Shown: positions 7,702-16,376 of the stretch, piece by piece
Layout of the letters: every line of letters begins with the position of its first letter
Position numbering within the stretch: the stretch's first letter is position 1
Notes under the pieces: model-generated
Databases searched by the model: none
The model's input: the letters and a program-made list of their open reading frames with translations, nothing else
What the model was told of the DNA's origin: nothing
Program-made: the position numbers and the translations under genes
From: a virus
Virus record (IMG/VR): IMGVR_UViG_3300020183_000139
Span: 1-45,755 of that record
Strand: one strand, 5' to 3'
DNA length: 45,755 nucleotides

Positions 7702-9741
7702 ATGGTCGCCGAAAAAAATCGTATTGTAGACGGCCTGCTCACCGCTGAGGGCGGGGTTGACAGCGGATTTTCGCCGTCCTTGATCCAACCTAACCAGCTG
7801 GCCTGGGCGGTCAACACGACGGTGCGCGGCGGGTTTCCCAAGGCACGGCCAGGGATCTGGGTAAAGAACTTGACCTTCCCGGACCCATCGGTCGTCTACA
7901 ACAACGGATACTACAACGCGACTGTCCAACAGGCGTTTTTGCAGGGATTTTTTCAAGGCTGCGGGACCTACATCACCGATGCGGGAGACCCATATTTGTT
8001 TGCGTCAATAGGCGGCAAGGTCTTTCAGATCGACATCAACAATGGCTTTGCGGTGTCCGACTTGACTCCGATAGGTATCACGTTTCAGGTGTTGACTCGC
8101 GGCCGCGTTTCCAATGTAGCGACCTACGTTACCAACGGTCCCCACGGCCTTTCGGTTGGCATGGTGGTTCGTTTGGTTGAACCGCCCGGTGCGTTTTTTC
8201 CGGCCGGGTTCTTTGGTGATTTTGTTGTCGAGACCGTCCCAAGTCCAACGACCTTCACCACGTTCTCCCCAGGCATTGATGCAGGGCCGTTGCTTGGGCC
8301 ACCGTTCAACTGCTACCAGCTGTTGACCAACAACCCGCAGGCTACGCACGTTTTTTTTCAACAGGCTGAAAACTGGCTAATCATTCAGGATCAGCAGTCG
8401 CCTCCGTTTCTTTACAACGGATCAGCGTTGCGCCGGGCAACGAATGAAGAGGTTCCCGTTGGCGGCCCTATGTGCTACGGCAAGGGCAGACTTTGGGTAG
8501 CCAATGGATCTGAGTACTTTGGTGGAGATCTTGTCTACAGCGACCTAGCTTATGGCCGCAACAGCGTCATTCGATTCACCGAGAACACGTTCCTCAATGA
8601 GGGTGGCGCCTTTGCCGTCTCTAACGGACCGATTACCGGGCTAGCGTTTGCAGCAAACCTTGATACCGCGCTTGGAGACGGGGACCTGCTGGTCTTTACG
8701 CCCACCGCGACCTACGCGTTTAACGCGCCTGTTGATCGCGACGTGTGGAAAGACCTTGACTATCCGATCCAGCGGTTCGCCCTGTTAAACTTCGGCTCGT
8801 TCAACCACGAATCCATCGTGCCAGTGAACGGCGACCTGTTCTTTCGCGCTCAAGATGGCATCCGATCCCTGATTTACGCCCGGCGGGACTTTACCGAGTT
8901 CGGTAACACCCCGATCAGCAGGCAGGTCGTGCGTGCCTTGGCCTACGACACGGAATACTACCTTACGGCCGCGTCTGCCGTGAACTTCGACAACCGGATG
9001 CTAATGACCATCCAGCCGCGCAAGGTCAACAACCGTGGCATTGTCCACAGCGGCATGGTGGTTATGGACTTTGATCTCGTTTCCGGAATGGGTCGCAAAA
9101 TCCCGCCGGCATGGGAGGGCGTCTGGACCGGCGTAGACGTGTTCCAGATGGTAACGATTCGCGTTCGGCGCACGGAACAGTGTTTTGTGTTTGGCCTCAA
9201 TCAAGGCAACATCGGCCTGTATGAAGTCACTAAATACGGCCAGTTCGACTTTGACGGGTTTGATGATGCCCCGATTGACTGGACCATTGAAACCCGATCG
9301 CTGACGTTTGCCGAGCCCGCCAACAAGAAGCGCCTAGTGAGCGCGGAGCAGTGGTATGACCAAGTAATGGGCAACATCGAATCCAAGGTCTATTTTAAGG
9401 CAAACGAAAGCGAGTGCTGGCAGCCATGGGCAGAGTTTAAGGACTGCGCGAAGTACCGAAACTGCGAGCCCGGGGAAATTTCCTGCCCGCCGGCGGTGAT
9501 CAGCTGCCAAGAGGTCAAATACTACCAGCCGCCCGCCCGGTCCCGCATCGCGCTTCCGCAGCCTCCGGACAAGTGCGACGTGCAGACCGGAGGGTTCACC
9601 CGAGATGGTTATGAGTTCCAACTCCGCTACGTCAACACGGGCAGGTTTCGCCTCAAGCGTGTGGCGATGGTTGCTCAACGCCTTCAAGAGGATCTTTACG
9701 GGGACCTCAGTCGCGTCGCCTGCCCGCTACTCTCAGCCTGA
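7702..9741 (+). CDS. Tail hub or stabilisation-type protein with one FCCH-like repeat
   Basis: 679 residues from ATG 7702; an upstream extension to 7579 overlaps the terminase start. It opens with a segment typical of podovirus tail proteins (LIQPNQLAWAVNTTVRGGFP) and continues as beta-rich sequence with repeated short strands, fitting a large propeller-like tail protein. Residues about 131-194 carry a beta module (NVATYVTNGPHGLSVG ... VPSPTTFTTFSPG) related to the repeats in the next gene. The C-terminal part is Cys-rich (ECW...DCAKYRNCEPGEISC). First gene of the tail operon. A virion tail protein is likely; the exact position is not shown. Confidence 0.65.
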   Translation: MVAEKNRIVDGLLTAEGGVDSGFSPSLIQPNQLAWAVNTTVRGGFPKARPGIWVKNLTFPDPSVVYNNGYYNATVQQAFLQGFFQGCGTYITDAGDPYLFASIGGKVFQIDINNGFAVSDLTPIGITFQVLTRGRVSNVATYVTNGPHGLSVGMVVRLVEPPGAFFPAGFFGDFVVETVPSPTTFTTFSPGIDAGPLLGPPFNCYQLLTNNPQATHVFFQQAENWLIIQDQQSPPFLYNGSALRRATNEEVPVGGPMCYGKGRLWVANGSEYFGGDLVYSDLAYGRNSVIRFTENTFLNEGGAFAVSNGPITGLAFAANLDTALGDGDLLVFTPTATYAFNAPVDRDVWKDLDYPIQRFALLNFGSFNHESIVPVNGDLFFRAQDGIRSLIYARRDFTEFGNTPISRQVVRALAYDTEYYLTAASAVNFDNRMLMTIQPRKVNNRGIVHSGMVVMDFDLVSGMGRKIPPAWEGVWTGVDVFQMVTIRVRRTEQCFVFGLNQGNIGLYEVTKYGQFDFDGFDDAPIDWTIETRSLTFAEPANKKRLVSAEQWYDQVMGNIESKVYFKANESECWQPWAEFKDCAKYRNCEPGEISCPPAVISCQEVKYYQPPARSRIALPQPPDKCDVQTGGFTRDGYEFQLRYVNTGRFRLKRVAMVAQRLQEDLYGDLSRVACPLLSA

Positions 9742-9742
9742 T

Positions 9743-12700
9743 ATGCCATCATCCAACCCAGTCGATTACGGCGCTGATCCCTGCGGGTTTAGAAACAGCG
9801 CGTGGGCGATTAACGAGTGCTTGCAGGCCGCAAAACGCTGCGACTTCCCGGAGGGCACGTTCCTGCTTGGATCGAGCCCAGGGGCGAAGATCATTAATCG
9901 GTTTCGATTCGGCGATATTGCAACCTTTACGACCTCAACCCCACACGGGTTGGTTGTTGGCGAAAAAATTACGTTGTACGGATTCACCGACTCGACGTTT
10001 AACGGTACAGGGCCACTCCAGTTTGGATTTACCGTTACGGCAACGCCAACCCCGACTACGTTTGCCGCCACGGTGCCGGGACCAAACTCCGCTCTGGTCG
10101 TCGAAGATGGCTGGATCAACCTGATTGGCGGCGGTTACACGTCGTCGTTGATAATGGGATTTCCGCCGTTCAACGGAGTCATCAACAACATCGTGTTTAC
10201 TGGCAAGGGGATCGGCAAAACGATCGTTAAGTTCGCGGATCGAGCATCGACCAAGAGAGGAGACACCTTTGGCTTCAACATCCAGATGCTTAAGGTGACC
10301 GGCGATTATCCTGGATCCGGAACGGCTGTCGGGTCGCCGGGATCTTATCCAGGAGTTCCAGTTTTCGGACTCAACTGCAAAAACACGGTGATCGAGGGGA
10401 TCACCTTCGATGGCAATTACACGAACAACTCCATCGCTGACGAAAAAATCACTGCGGTTGAACGCGTCAACGGAATCAACACTTATTACACCGAGGTGCC
10501 ACTGTACGATCCCGGCATTCAATTTACTCAATTTTACGCATTGCCTCCTCCATCGTACACTCCTCCCGTTATTCCGGCACCATACACCAATGTTAGCGCC
10601 TACAACCAGTACATCAGTAACGTAATTACTACAGGCACGTCAAACGATCTTACATTTGGGGGTTTCGGTCAAATTGTCAATTTGACTGCTCAGAGTTTTC
10701 AAAGGGATTTGCGGGTGGTGTTGATCGAAGGGCGAATCAATCAATTTGGGTATGCTATCTACACGAAGCACCCGCAGTGGAACTATGGTTTTACAGTAAA
10801 CGACACCATCACCGTCACTGGGTTCACAAACCCAGATTTAAATGGAACATTCATTGTTGCAGGATTTGTTCCCGTAACACTTGAGGCATATTGTCTAAAC
10901 GCTGGAACAGCGACCGTGTTTTCGATGCTAGGGTACGAACGGTTGACCAACGTGGCAACCTACGACACCTCGCTGGTGCACCCGTTTGCACCTGGAGACA
11001 CGGTCGTCATTTTAGGGTTTGCGGACGCTACGCTAAACGGTACGTTCGTGATTACAAGCATTCCATCACCAAATCAGTTCAACTGTGCAAACGTAGGCCC
11101 GAATACCGGAGTCGTCGGGGACAGCGGGTCTGTCTACAAGGTAATTTCCGAAAACGCCCGTGCATGGACCGCCCCAGACGTGCCGCTGACACCGCAGACC
11201 AAGGCGGGGGTCAATTCGCTGATCACGGTGGCCGGAATCAATCACTCTGGCGAAAACGGCCTATTCCAAAACCTTCAGTTCTACGATTTTGGAGTTGGAA
11301 TTGCAGACGCGGAGACGTTCCTACTCAAATCGTTTCTGTCCATGGATGTCGCGCCGATGACCAAGGGCGCTACGGTCAAAAACGTCGATTTCGGGTATCA
11401 AGGCAGGAACTTTGTCCAGAGCGTCCTGTACCCCGGCCAGGCCGAGTCCAACACTCAGTGCGCGATCGGCGGGTATTCCGCGTTGCAGAACCCAATCAAC
11501 GTCGTTTCAAGGTCGGCGGGCATTGCCACCTTTACCTGCGTCATGCAGCACACGTTGCGGGTTGGGGATGTGGCAAGCGTTTCGATGACCTACGTTTCTT
11601 TTGTACAACGAAACGCCAGCATTGCTACATACACCACAGCGGGAAGGCACTTTGTTAACACCGGCGAACAAGTCACAATCAGTGGAATTACGTTTGATGG
11701 GTCCTTCAACGGAACATTTGTTGTCTTAGCAATTATCGACGACTTCAATTTTACCGTCTCTCAAGTTTTGCCAAACGTCCCAAATACGTCTGTCAGCAAT
11801 TTTCCGCTTGTTTACGCTAAATCAGCAATAGTTTCAGTGCCAGACAACAAGCGTTTTACAGTTGCCGCACCCGGCCCCGACATTCTCCCCGGCCTCTACC
11901 TTGACGGCAACGTCATTATGCTGCGCGCCCAGCGCATTTTCGCCAGCGGCTGCGTATTTGAGAAAAATCGTATTACTGGCGGATCGAATGTCATCAACCA
12001 GCAAAGTCCAGTAACGGCAATAACCGTTCGAGACACCGACGGCGCGGAGATCTGCGACAACAACTTCGATAATTTTACAGGCACCTGCTTCTACGTTGAT
12101 TCGTTCTATCATTACCGGACACACATTCACCGCAATTCATGCTACAACATTTCGGCGTTTGTTGCGCTGGTTGTTCAGGACTGGTACAGGTTGACATCTG
12201 ATCAGCTTTTTTCGGTCAACACGGCCGCGCACAAATCAATGTTGATTGAGAACAACGATGTGCTGCTGACCGGACCCAACTCTTGGTTTTACCAGACTGC
12301 GTTTGCACCCCTCGACGCTCCTTTCCTGATCAACAACCACGACGTGGATCGGTCTGAATGGTACTACCCGACGGACTACCGAGTGCCGATTTCAACTTCC
12401 ACGCGGGCTGCTGGCATTTCCACTCACACGACCGCTTCGGCGCATGAGCTTCAGGCAGGCATGACGGTCTCTGTCGTTAGCGTTCCAGACGGCACATTCA
12501 ATGGCGTTTTCACGGTCACCAGCACGCCATCGCCGACGACGTTCACCGTGGCTAACGCCGGGACATCAACGACGATACTCGGCGGCGCCAACTCCTGCGT
12601 TGGAATCAATGAACCCATTCAGTTCCCGTGGGAGGTTCGCCCGATTGGGTTCCAACGCACCGCTGGCGTGGCCACTTACACAACCAACAAGGCGCACCAT

Positions 12701-13084
12701 CTCCAGTTGAACTGGCACGCCACGGTCGAGGGCTTCAGCGATTCTAGCTTCAACGACGAGATCATTGTGACAGGCACGCCGACCGCGACGACGTTTACCT
12801 GCGCGAGCCCGGGACCTGACGTTGCGTTCACGTCGGAGGTCGGCAACTTCTTTCGGTACGTGGACGACATCCAGATTGGATGCAACACCGTGCGCCGCTT
12901 GAGCGGCAACGGACTGGTTGTCAACAATGGGGGCACCTTCGGCGGATTGTTTTTGCAGGGGCGCCCAACGCGCTGCGTTGCACCGCTAGACCAATTTTTC
13001 TATTTTGATTGTCCTGAGGGCTGTTTGGGTCTTGAATGCGACCCAGGCCCGTGTAAGCCAAACGACTACGCCTACCGCATCTAG
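9743..13084 (+). CDS. Tailspike: beta-helix protein with inserted and nested FCCH-like repeats
   Basis: 1113 residues from ATG 9743, two bases after the previous stop. The N-terminus (VDYGADPCGFRNSAWAINEC ... FPEGTFLLG) matches the start of pectate-lyase-like beta-helix tailspikes. The middle has helix-like rungs (NTVIEGITFDGN, NTVRRLSGNGLVV). About seven copies of a small beta module interrupt the helix, near residues 53-122, 332-390, 398-465, 589-700 (one copy inside another), 884-950 and 969-1030. The C-terminus is Cys-rich (CPEGCLGLECDPGPC). Expected role: binding, perhaps cutting, a surface polysaccharide. The catalytic residues cannot be assigned by eye. Confidence 0.75.
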   Translation: MPSSNPVDYGADPCGFRNSAWAINECLQAAKRCDFPEGTFLLGSSPGAKIINRFRFGDIATFTTSTPHGLVVGEKITLYGFTDSTFNGTGPLQFGFTVTATPTPTTFAATVPGPNSALVVEDGWINLIGGGYTSSLIMGFPPFNGVINNIVFTGKGIGKTIVKFADRASTKRGDTFGFNIQMLKVTGDYPGSGTAVGSPGSYPGVPVFGLNCKNTVIEGITFDGNYTNNSIADEKITAVERVNGINTYYTEVPLYDPGIQFTQFYALPPPSYTPPVIPAPYTNVSAYNQYISNVITTGTSNDLTFGGFGQIVNLTAQSFQRDLRVVLIEGRINQFGYAIYTKHPQWNYGFTVNDTITVTGFTNPDLNGTFIVAGFVPVTLEAYCLNAGTATVFSMLGYERLTNVATYDTSLVHPFAPGDTVVILGFADATLNGTFVITSIPSPNQFNCANVGPNTGVVGDSGSVYKVISENARAWTAPDVPLTPQTKAGVNSLITVAGINHSGENGLFQNLQFYDFGVGIADAETFLLKSFLSMDVAPMTKGATVKNVDFGYQGRNFVQSVLYPGQAESNTQCAIGGYSALQNPINVVSRSAGIATFTCVMQHTLRVGDVASVSMTYVSFVQRNASIATYTTAGRHFVNTGEQVTISGITFDGSFNGTFVVLAIIDDFNFTVSQVLPNVPNTSVSNFPLVYAKSAIVSVPDNKRFTVAAPGPDILPGLYLDGNVIMLRAQRIFASGCVFEKNRITGGSNVINQQSPVTAITVRDTDGAEICDNNFDNFTGTCFYVDSFYHYRTHIHRNSCYNISAFVALVVQDWYRLTSDQLFSVNTAAHKSMLIENNDVLLTGPNSWFYQTAFAPLDAPFLINNHDVDRSEWYYPTDYRVPISTSTRAAGISTHTTASAHELQAGMTVSVVSVPDGTFNGVFTVTSTPSPTTFTVANAGTSTTILGGANSCVGINEPIQFPWEVRPIGFQRTAGVATYTTNKAHHLQLNWHATVEGFSDSSFNDEIIVTGTPTATTFTCASPGPDVAFTSEVGNFFRYVDDIQIGCNTVRRLSGNGLVVNNGGTFGGLFLQGRPTRCVAPLDQFFYFDCPEGCLGLECDPGPCKPNDYAYRI

Positions 13085-13086
13085 CC

Positions 13087-14064
13087 ATGCCTGAGATAAA
13101 CCTTACTGCCGGCACTTTGCCGCCGCCTGCCTGCTACGCCTCGGAGCAGGAACGCCTAGAGGCCTACGCGGCCGCTCTGATCGCGCAGTTCAATGCGCCG
13201 GCAGAATGGGCAGCCAATGCGGTCGCACCCTTTGACCTTGCGCTTTACTGGCTACGTTTAGATGCCAGCAACAGCCCGGTCGAAGTCTTAAAATACAACA
13301 CGGCAGCAGCAGGCTGGGCGCGCCTTACGACTCAGTTTACCTATGGAATCGGTGGAGGCGCCTTAAACGCCTACACGCTAACCTTAACGCCACCTTCGCC
13401 AAGCATCAACCAAGCCTACCGCACAGGAGTGGCCTACGCGTTTGAGGCTGCCGCCGCCAATACGGGAGCAAGCACTCTTTCGGTTGATGGCTTTACTGCA
13501 AAGGCGATCACAAAGTTCGGCACCACGGCGCTTGCGGCCAACGACATTGTAAACGGTCAGATGTGCGTTGTGGTCTACGACGGCACGCGTTTTCAGTTGC
13601 TGAATCCAGGGTTAAACATTGGGCCGTCCGCCTTTACCCCGGGAACAGACCGCCAGTTCCTGCGGACCAACTCAACTCCGGCCACGGTTTGGGAGTCGGG
13701 GTACATTACGCCAGTGGCAAACTATCAGGCGATTCCGGCGGCGGGCGCGTCGGTTACGTTCTCGCACGGCTTGGGTGTGGATCCGCTCACCTGGGACATC
13801 GGAATTATCTGCACGGACGCAGGCGGGGATGCGGGGTATGCGGGGGTCAATCCGGCTGGTGGAGATTACATCTCAGTCGGCAGCATTCTGCGGTCAGGTT
13901 TATCAGAAAGTGATCTTCGGGTAACCTCGTACTCAAATACTACGACCATAGGGCTTGTACGAAGCGATCAGGTGGCAGGATTGGCCGTAAACCACAAAAC
14001 TACCGGCGTGTTAACCGTCATCACCGAAGCCAAATGGAAAGTCATGGCCCGAGCCATCCGCTGA
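13087..14064 (+). CDS. Tail fibre or adhesin-like protein
   Basis: 325 residues, Ala/Thr/Gly-rich and beta-rich. Residues 110-190 (SINQAYRTGVAYAFEAAAAN ... LSVDGFTAKAITKFG ... GQMCVVVYDGTRFQLLNPG) resemble the beta-sandwich segment seen in many phage fibre proteins. The C-terminal 110 residues contain VTFSHGLGVDP and repeated beta strands, and end with a WKVMARAIR strand typical of fibre tips. It lies two bases after the tailspike in the same operon. Receptor binding is inferred from composition and context. Confidence 0.6.
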   Translation: MPEINLTAGTLPPPACYASEQERLEAYAAALIAQFNAPAEWAANAVAPFDLALYWLRLDASNSPVEVLKYNTAAAGWARLTTQFTYGIGGGALNAYTLTLTPPSPSINQAYRTGVAYAFEAAAANTGASTLSVDGFTAKAITKFGTTALAANDIVNGQMCVVVYDGTRFQLLNPGLNIGPSAFTPGTDRQFLRTNSTPATVWESGYITPVANYQAIPAAGASVTFSHGLGVDPLTWDIGIICTDAGGDAGYAGVNPAGGDYISVGSILRSGLSESDLRVTSYSNTTTIGLVRSDQVAGLAVNHKTTGVLTVITEAKWKVMARAIR

Positions 14065-14065
14065 C

Positions 14066-15154
14066 ATGAGAAAGACCCTCGCCCAAGCCAAGAACTCCAC
14101 GATTCCTCAGGCCGTCGGTCTGGCGACGTGCGACGACCGCTTCGTCCAGCTGCTCAACGAGGCGCAGGCAAGGCTGGCGGAAATGGGCAAGTGGTGGGGA
14201 ACCTATAAAAAGCTCCGGGTCTGCGTGACCGCTGGCTGCATTACTTGGCCACGTGAGGTTAAGACGGTCGAGACGATGAACCTTTGCGGCTACAATATAC
14301 CTGTTCGCAATCAATGGTATGAGTTTCAGGCCGACGAACGGGCGCCACGCACCGGGTGTGGCCGCGAAGGCTGCGAGCAGGACCAGCTGCTGGATCGCGG
14401 CATGGTCTACCAGTACCGGGACTTCACCGGCGCATCCAAGATCCGCGTCTACCCCAGCTTGACCGCTGACGCCGGCAAGCGCGTGTTGCTCCAGGGGTTA
14501 GATGCTGGCACGGGCCAACCGATTCGGACGCTCGATGCGGTCACCGGCGAATACGTTTGGGGCGAGTATGTCACGTTGCCGAACCCGGCAGTGACCGCCT
14601 ACGTCGAGACCACGAACACCTTCAAGGTGCCGGGTTTGACCGGCGCTCAGAAACCGCTGACCCAAGGCAGCCTGACGATCGTCGCCTACAACACGACCAC
14701 GGCGGTCCAGACGCAGATTGCGATCTGGGGTCCCAGCGAGCAGAACCCGGAGTATCGCCGGACGTACCTGATCAATATGCCGGAGGTCTGTGGCGCAAAC
14801 GGTTGCAACGGGGGCGCGCTCAACGACTGCATCGACCACGGTGACGGTTGCGTGCCGGCCGATGAAGCCTGCACGAACACGGTGGTCGAGGCCATCGTGC
14901 GCTTGGAATTCATCCCAGCTGTCGTGGACTCGGACTGGCTGTTTATCGGGAACCTTCAGGCCGTGAAGCACATGATGAAGGCCATCCAGAAGGAGGACCG
15001 CAACCAGTACACCGAGGCCGAGCGCGAGATCCAGCTGGCGCTCCGTGCTCTGCGGAACGAGTTGGAAGCCTACAGCCCGAACGAGCGCAGCGTGATCAAC
15101 GTGCAGCCGTTTGGATCAGCCAAGATCGAGTATCGTTTTGGAGGGTTTATCTGA
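14066..15154 (+). CDS. Cys-rich tail or connector protein, function uncertain
   Basis: 362 residues. The helical N-terminus (DDRFVQLLNEAQARLAEMGK) resembles the start of head-tail adaptor or tail-tube proteins, followed by beta-rich sequence. Cysteines are unusually frequent (CGREGCEQD near residue 95; CGANGCNGG ... CIDHGDGC ... DEACTN at about 245-275). The C-terminus is a long helix (HMMKAIQKEDRNQYTEAERE). In short-tailed phages a protein of this size and position often forms the connector between portal and tail, but I do not recognise a family. The stop overlaps the next start (ATG at 15154). Confidence 0.5.
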   Translation: MRKTLAQAKNSTIPQAVGLATCDDRFVQLLNEAQARLAEMGKWWGTYKKLRVCVTAGCITWPREVKTVETMNLCGYNIPVRNQWYEFQADERAPRTGCGREGCEQDQLLDRGMVYQYRDFTGASKIRVYPSLTADAGKRVLLQGLDAGTGQPIRTLDAVTGEYVWGEYVTLPNPAVTAYVETTNTFKVPGLTGAQKPLTQGSLTIVAYNTTTAVQTQIAIWGPSEQNPEYRRTYLINMPEVCGANGCNGGALNDCIDHGDGCVPADEACTNTVVEAIVRLEFIPAVVDSDWLFIGNLQAVKHMMKAIQKEDRNQYTEAEREIQLALRALRNELEAYSPNERSVINVQPFGSAKIEYRFGGFI

Positions 15155-15609
15155 TGGAGGTCGCCCCGACACAACCTGTGACGTGGCTGGATTTTCTGGC
15201 CACCGAAAGCGTGTCGTTCGACGAAAGGCTCGATCGCTGGGAGGCGTTCGTTGCGAACTTGCCGCCGCAGGAGTGTCCGTTGAAGCACACGTTCCCGGAG
15301 GGGATGTACGTGCGGGAAATCTTCATGCCGGCGGGGTCGGTGATCACCAGCCGGATCCACAAGTTTGACAACCCGTTCTTCATCACCAGAGGCAAGGTCA
15401 CTGTGGTCAGCGAGAACGAGGGATGCGTCACCTACACGGCGCCCTACTCTGGCATCACTAAACCAGGCACTAGGCGCGTGTTGCTGATCCATGAAGACAC
15501 GGTGTGGACCACGGTTCATCTCAACCTTGATAACAAGACCGATCACGAAGAGCTTTTGAACGACCTCACCTACGTGAGGCAAAACCAATACTTACCATGT
15601 CATTCGTAG
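15154..15609 (+). CDS. Small cupin-fold protein
   Basis: 151 residues. GMYVREIFMPAGSVITSRIH, FFITRGKVTVVSE and TRRVLLIHEDTVWTTVHLN reproduce the strand pattern of a cupin barrel; His residues lie where metal ligands usually sit, though the full His-His-Glu-His set is not obvious. Related cupin-like proteins occur in phage tail and head modules without known activity. The start overlaps the stop of the previous gene, and the 3' end overlaps the next gene by 13 bp. A structural or adaptor role is as likely as an enzymatic one. Confidence 0.6.
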   Translation: MEVAPTQPVTWLDFLATESVSFDERLDRWEAFVANLPPQECPLKHTFPEGMYVREIFMPAGSVITSRIHKFDNPFFITRGKVTVVSENEGCVTYTAPYSGITKPGTRRVLLIHEDTVWTTVHLNLDNKTDHEELLNDLTYVRQNQYLPCHS

Positions 15610-16373
15610 CCACAGCGGTTGTTGGAACAGGTCTTGCGGTGGGTGGAATTGGTGCGGCAGTTGGCGCCAATCAGGCCAGCAAGGATCGCAAGGCAGCACG
15701 CGCAGCAGCAAATATGCCCGGGTTGGATATTGCTTCGGCCATTGGCGAAGCCGAACAGCTAACACCGAGGACCCGCGAGCTTGAGGCTCAACGCAATGCG
15801 TTTGCCCGCGCTCAACTCCTTGAGTCGCTTGGCATTCAGGTGCCGGGCTACCAAGAGGCGCAAGCTCAGCGGACACAAAATGCATTGGCGCTCCTGCGGG
15901 GTGAGTTGCCGCCCGACGTGCTGGCACAGGTGCAGCGGCAGGCTGCTGCGAGATCGCTGGCGGGAGGTTACGCCGGAAGCCAAGCCGCAGCCAACCTTAC
16001 AGCCCGAGACATTGGCCGCACGTCGCTCGCATTGCAGCAGGCGGGAGGTCAACAGTTTGCCAACATCCTTGGAACGACGCCGCTCGCGCAAATGGCGAAC
16101 TACGAGTTTACACCGCAGATGATTGCCAACATTCGGGCAGAGGAGCGCGCCAAGAAGCAGGCCGGTCTTATGGGTGTCACAACCATGCCAAGCGCCGGAG
16201 GAATTGCGACTGGATACTTGGGGTCCCTTGGCTCCGGTCTCACCAACTTAGGATTTGGGGCGCTTGGACAGGGTGGCTTCAAAACTGGCGGTGGTGGCGG
16301 TGGAAATAATTGGTCCGGACCCGGTGTCGGGACTGGTTCTGGGCCTGAACTCGGAATCGTTGACGCAGGATAA
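15597..16373 (+). CDS. Putative internal virion (ejection) protein with N-terminal membrane segment
   Basis: 258 residues. Residues 2-25 are a Gly/Ala-rich hydrophobic segment (VATAVVGTGLAVGGIGAAVG) with a glycine-zipper look. A Gln/Ala-rich helical body follows (about 45-195), and the C-terminus is a Gly-rich tail. The membrane segment, helical body and place directly before two other alanine-rich proteins fit the small ejection proteins of short-tailed phages, which leave the capsid to form a channel through the cell envelope. The function is inferred from composition and order, not from a recognised domain. Confidence 0.55.
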   Translation: MSFVATAVVGTGLAVGGIGAAVGANQASKDRKAARAAANMPGLDIASAIGEAEQLTPRTRELEAQRNAFARAQLLESLGIQVPGYQEAQAQRTQNALALLRGELPPDVLAQVQRQAAARSLAGGYAGSQAAANLTARDIGRTSLALQQAGGQQFANILGTTPLAQMANYEFTPQMIANIRAEERAKKQAGLMGVTTMPSAGGIATGYLGSLGSGLTNLGFGALGQGGFKTGGGGGGNNWSGPGVGTGSGPELGIVDAG

Positions 16374-16376
16374 TTT

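Noticed and set aside
7659-7841. Terminase extended 61 residues upstream
   Set aside because: The extension overlaps the divergent tail gene and reads as non-protein; ATG 7658 gives a normal terminase start.
9743-13084. Pectate lyase enzyme
   Set aside because: The beta-helix start is typical of tailspikes in general; no catalytic set can be recognised.
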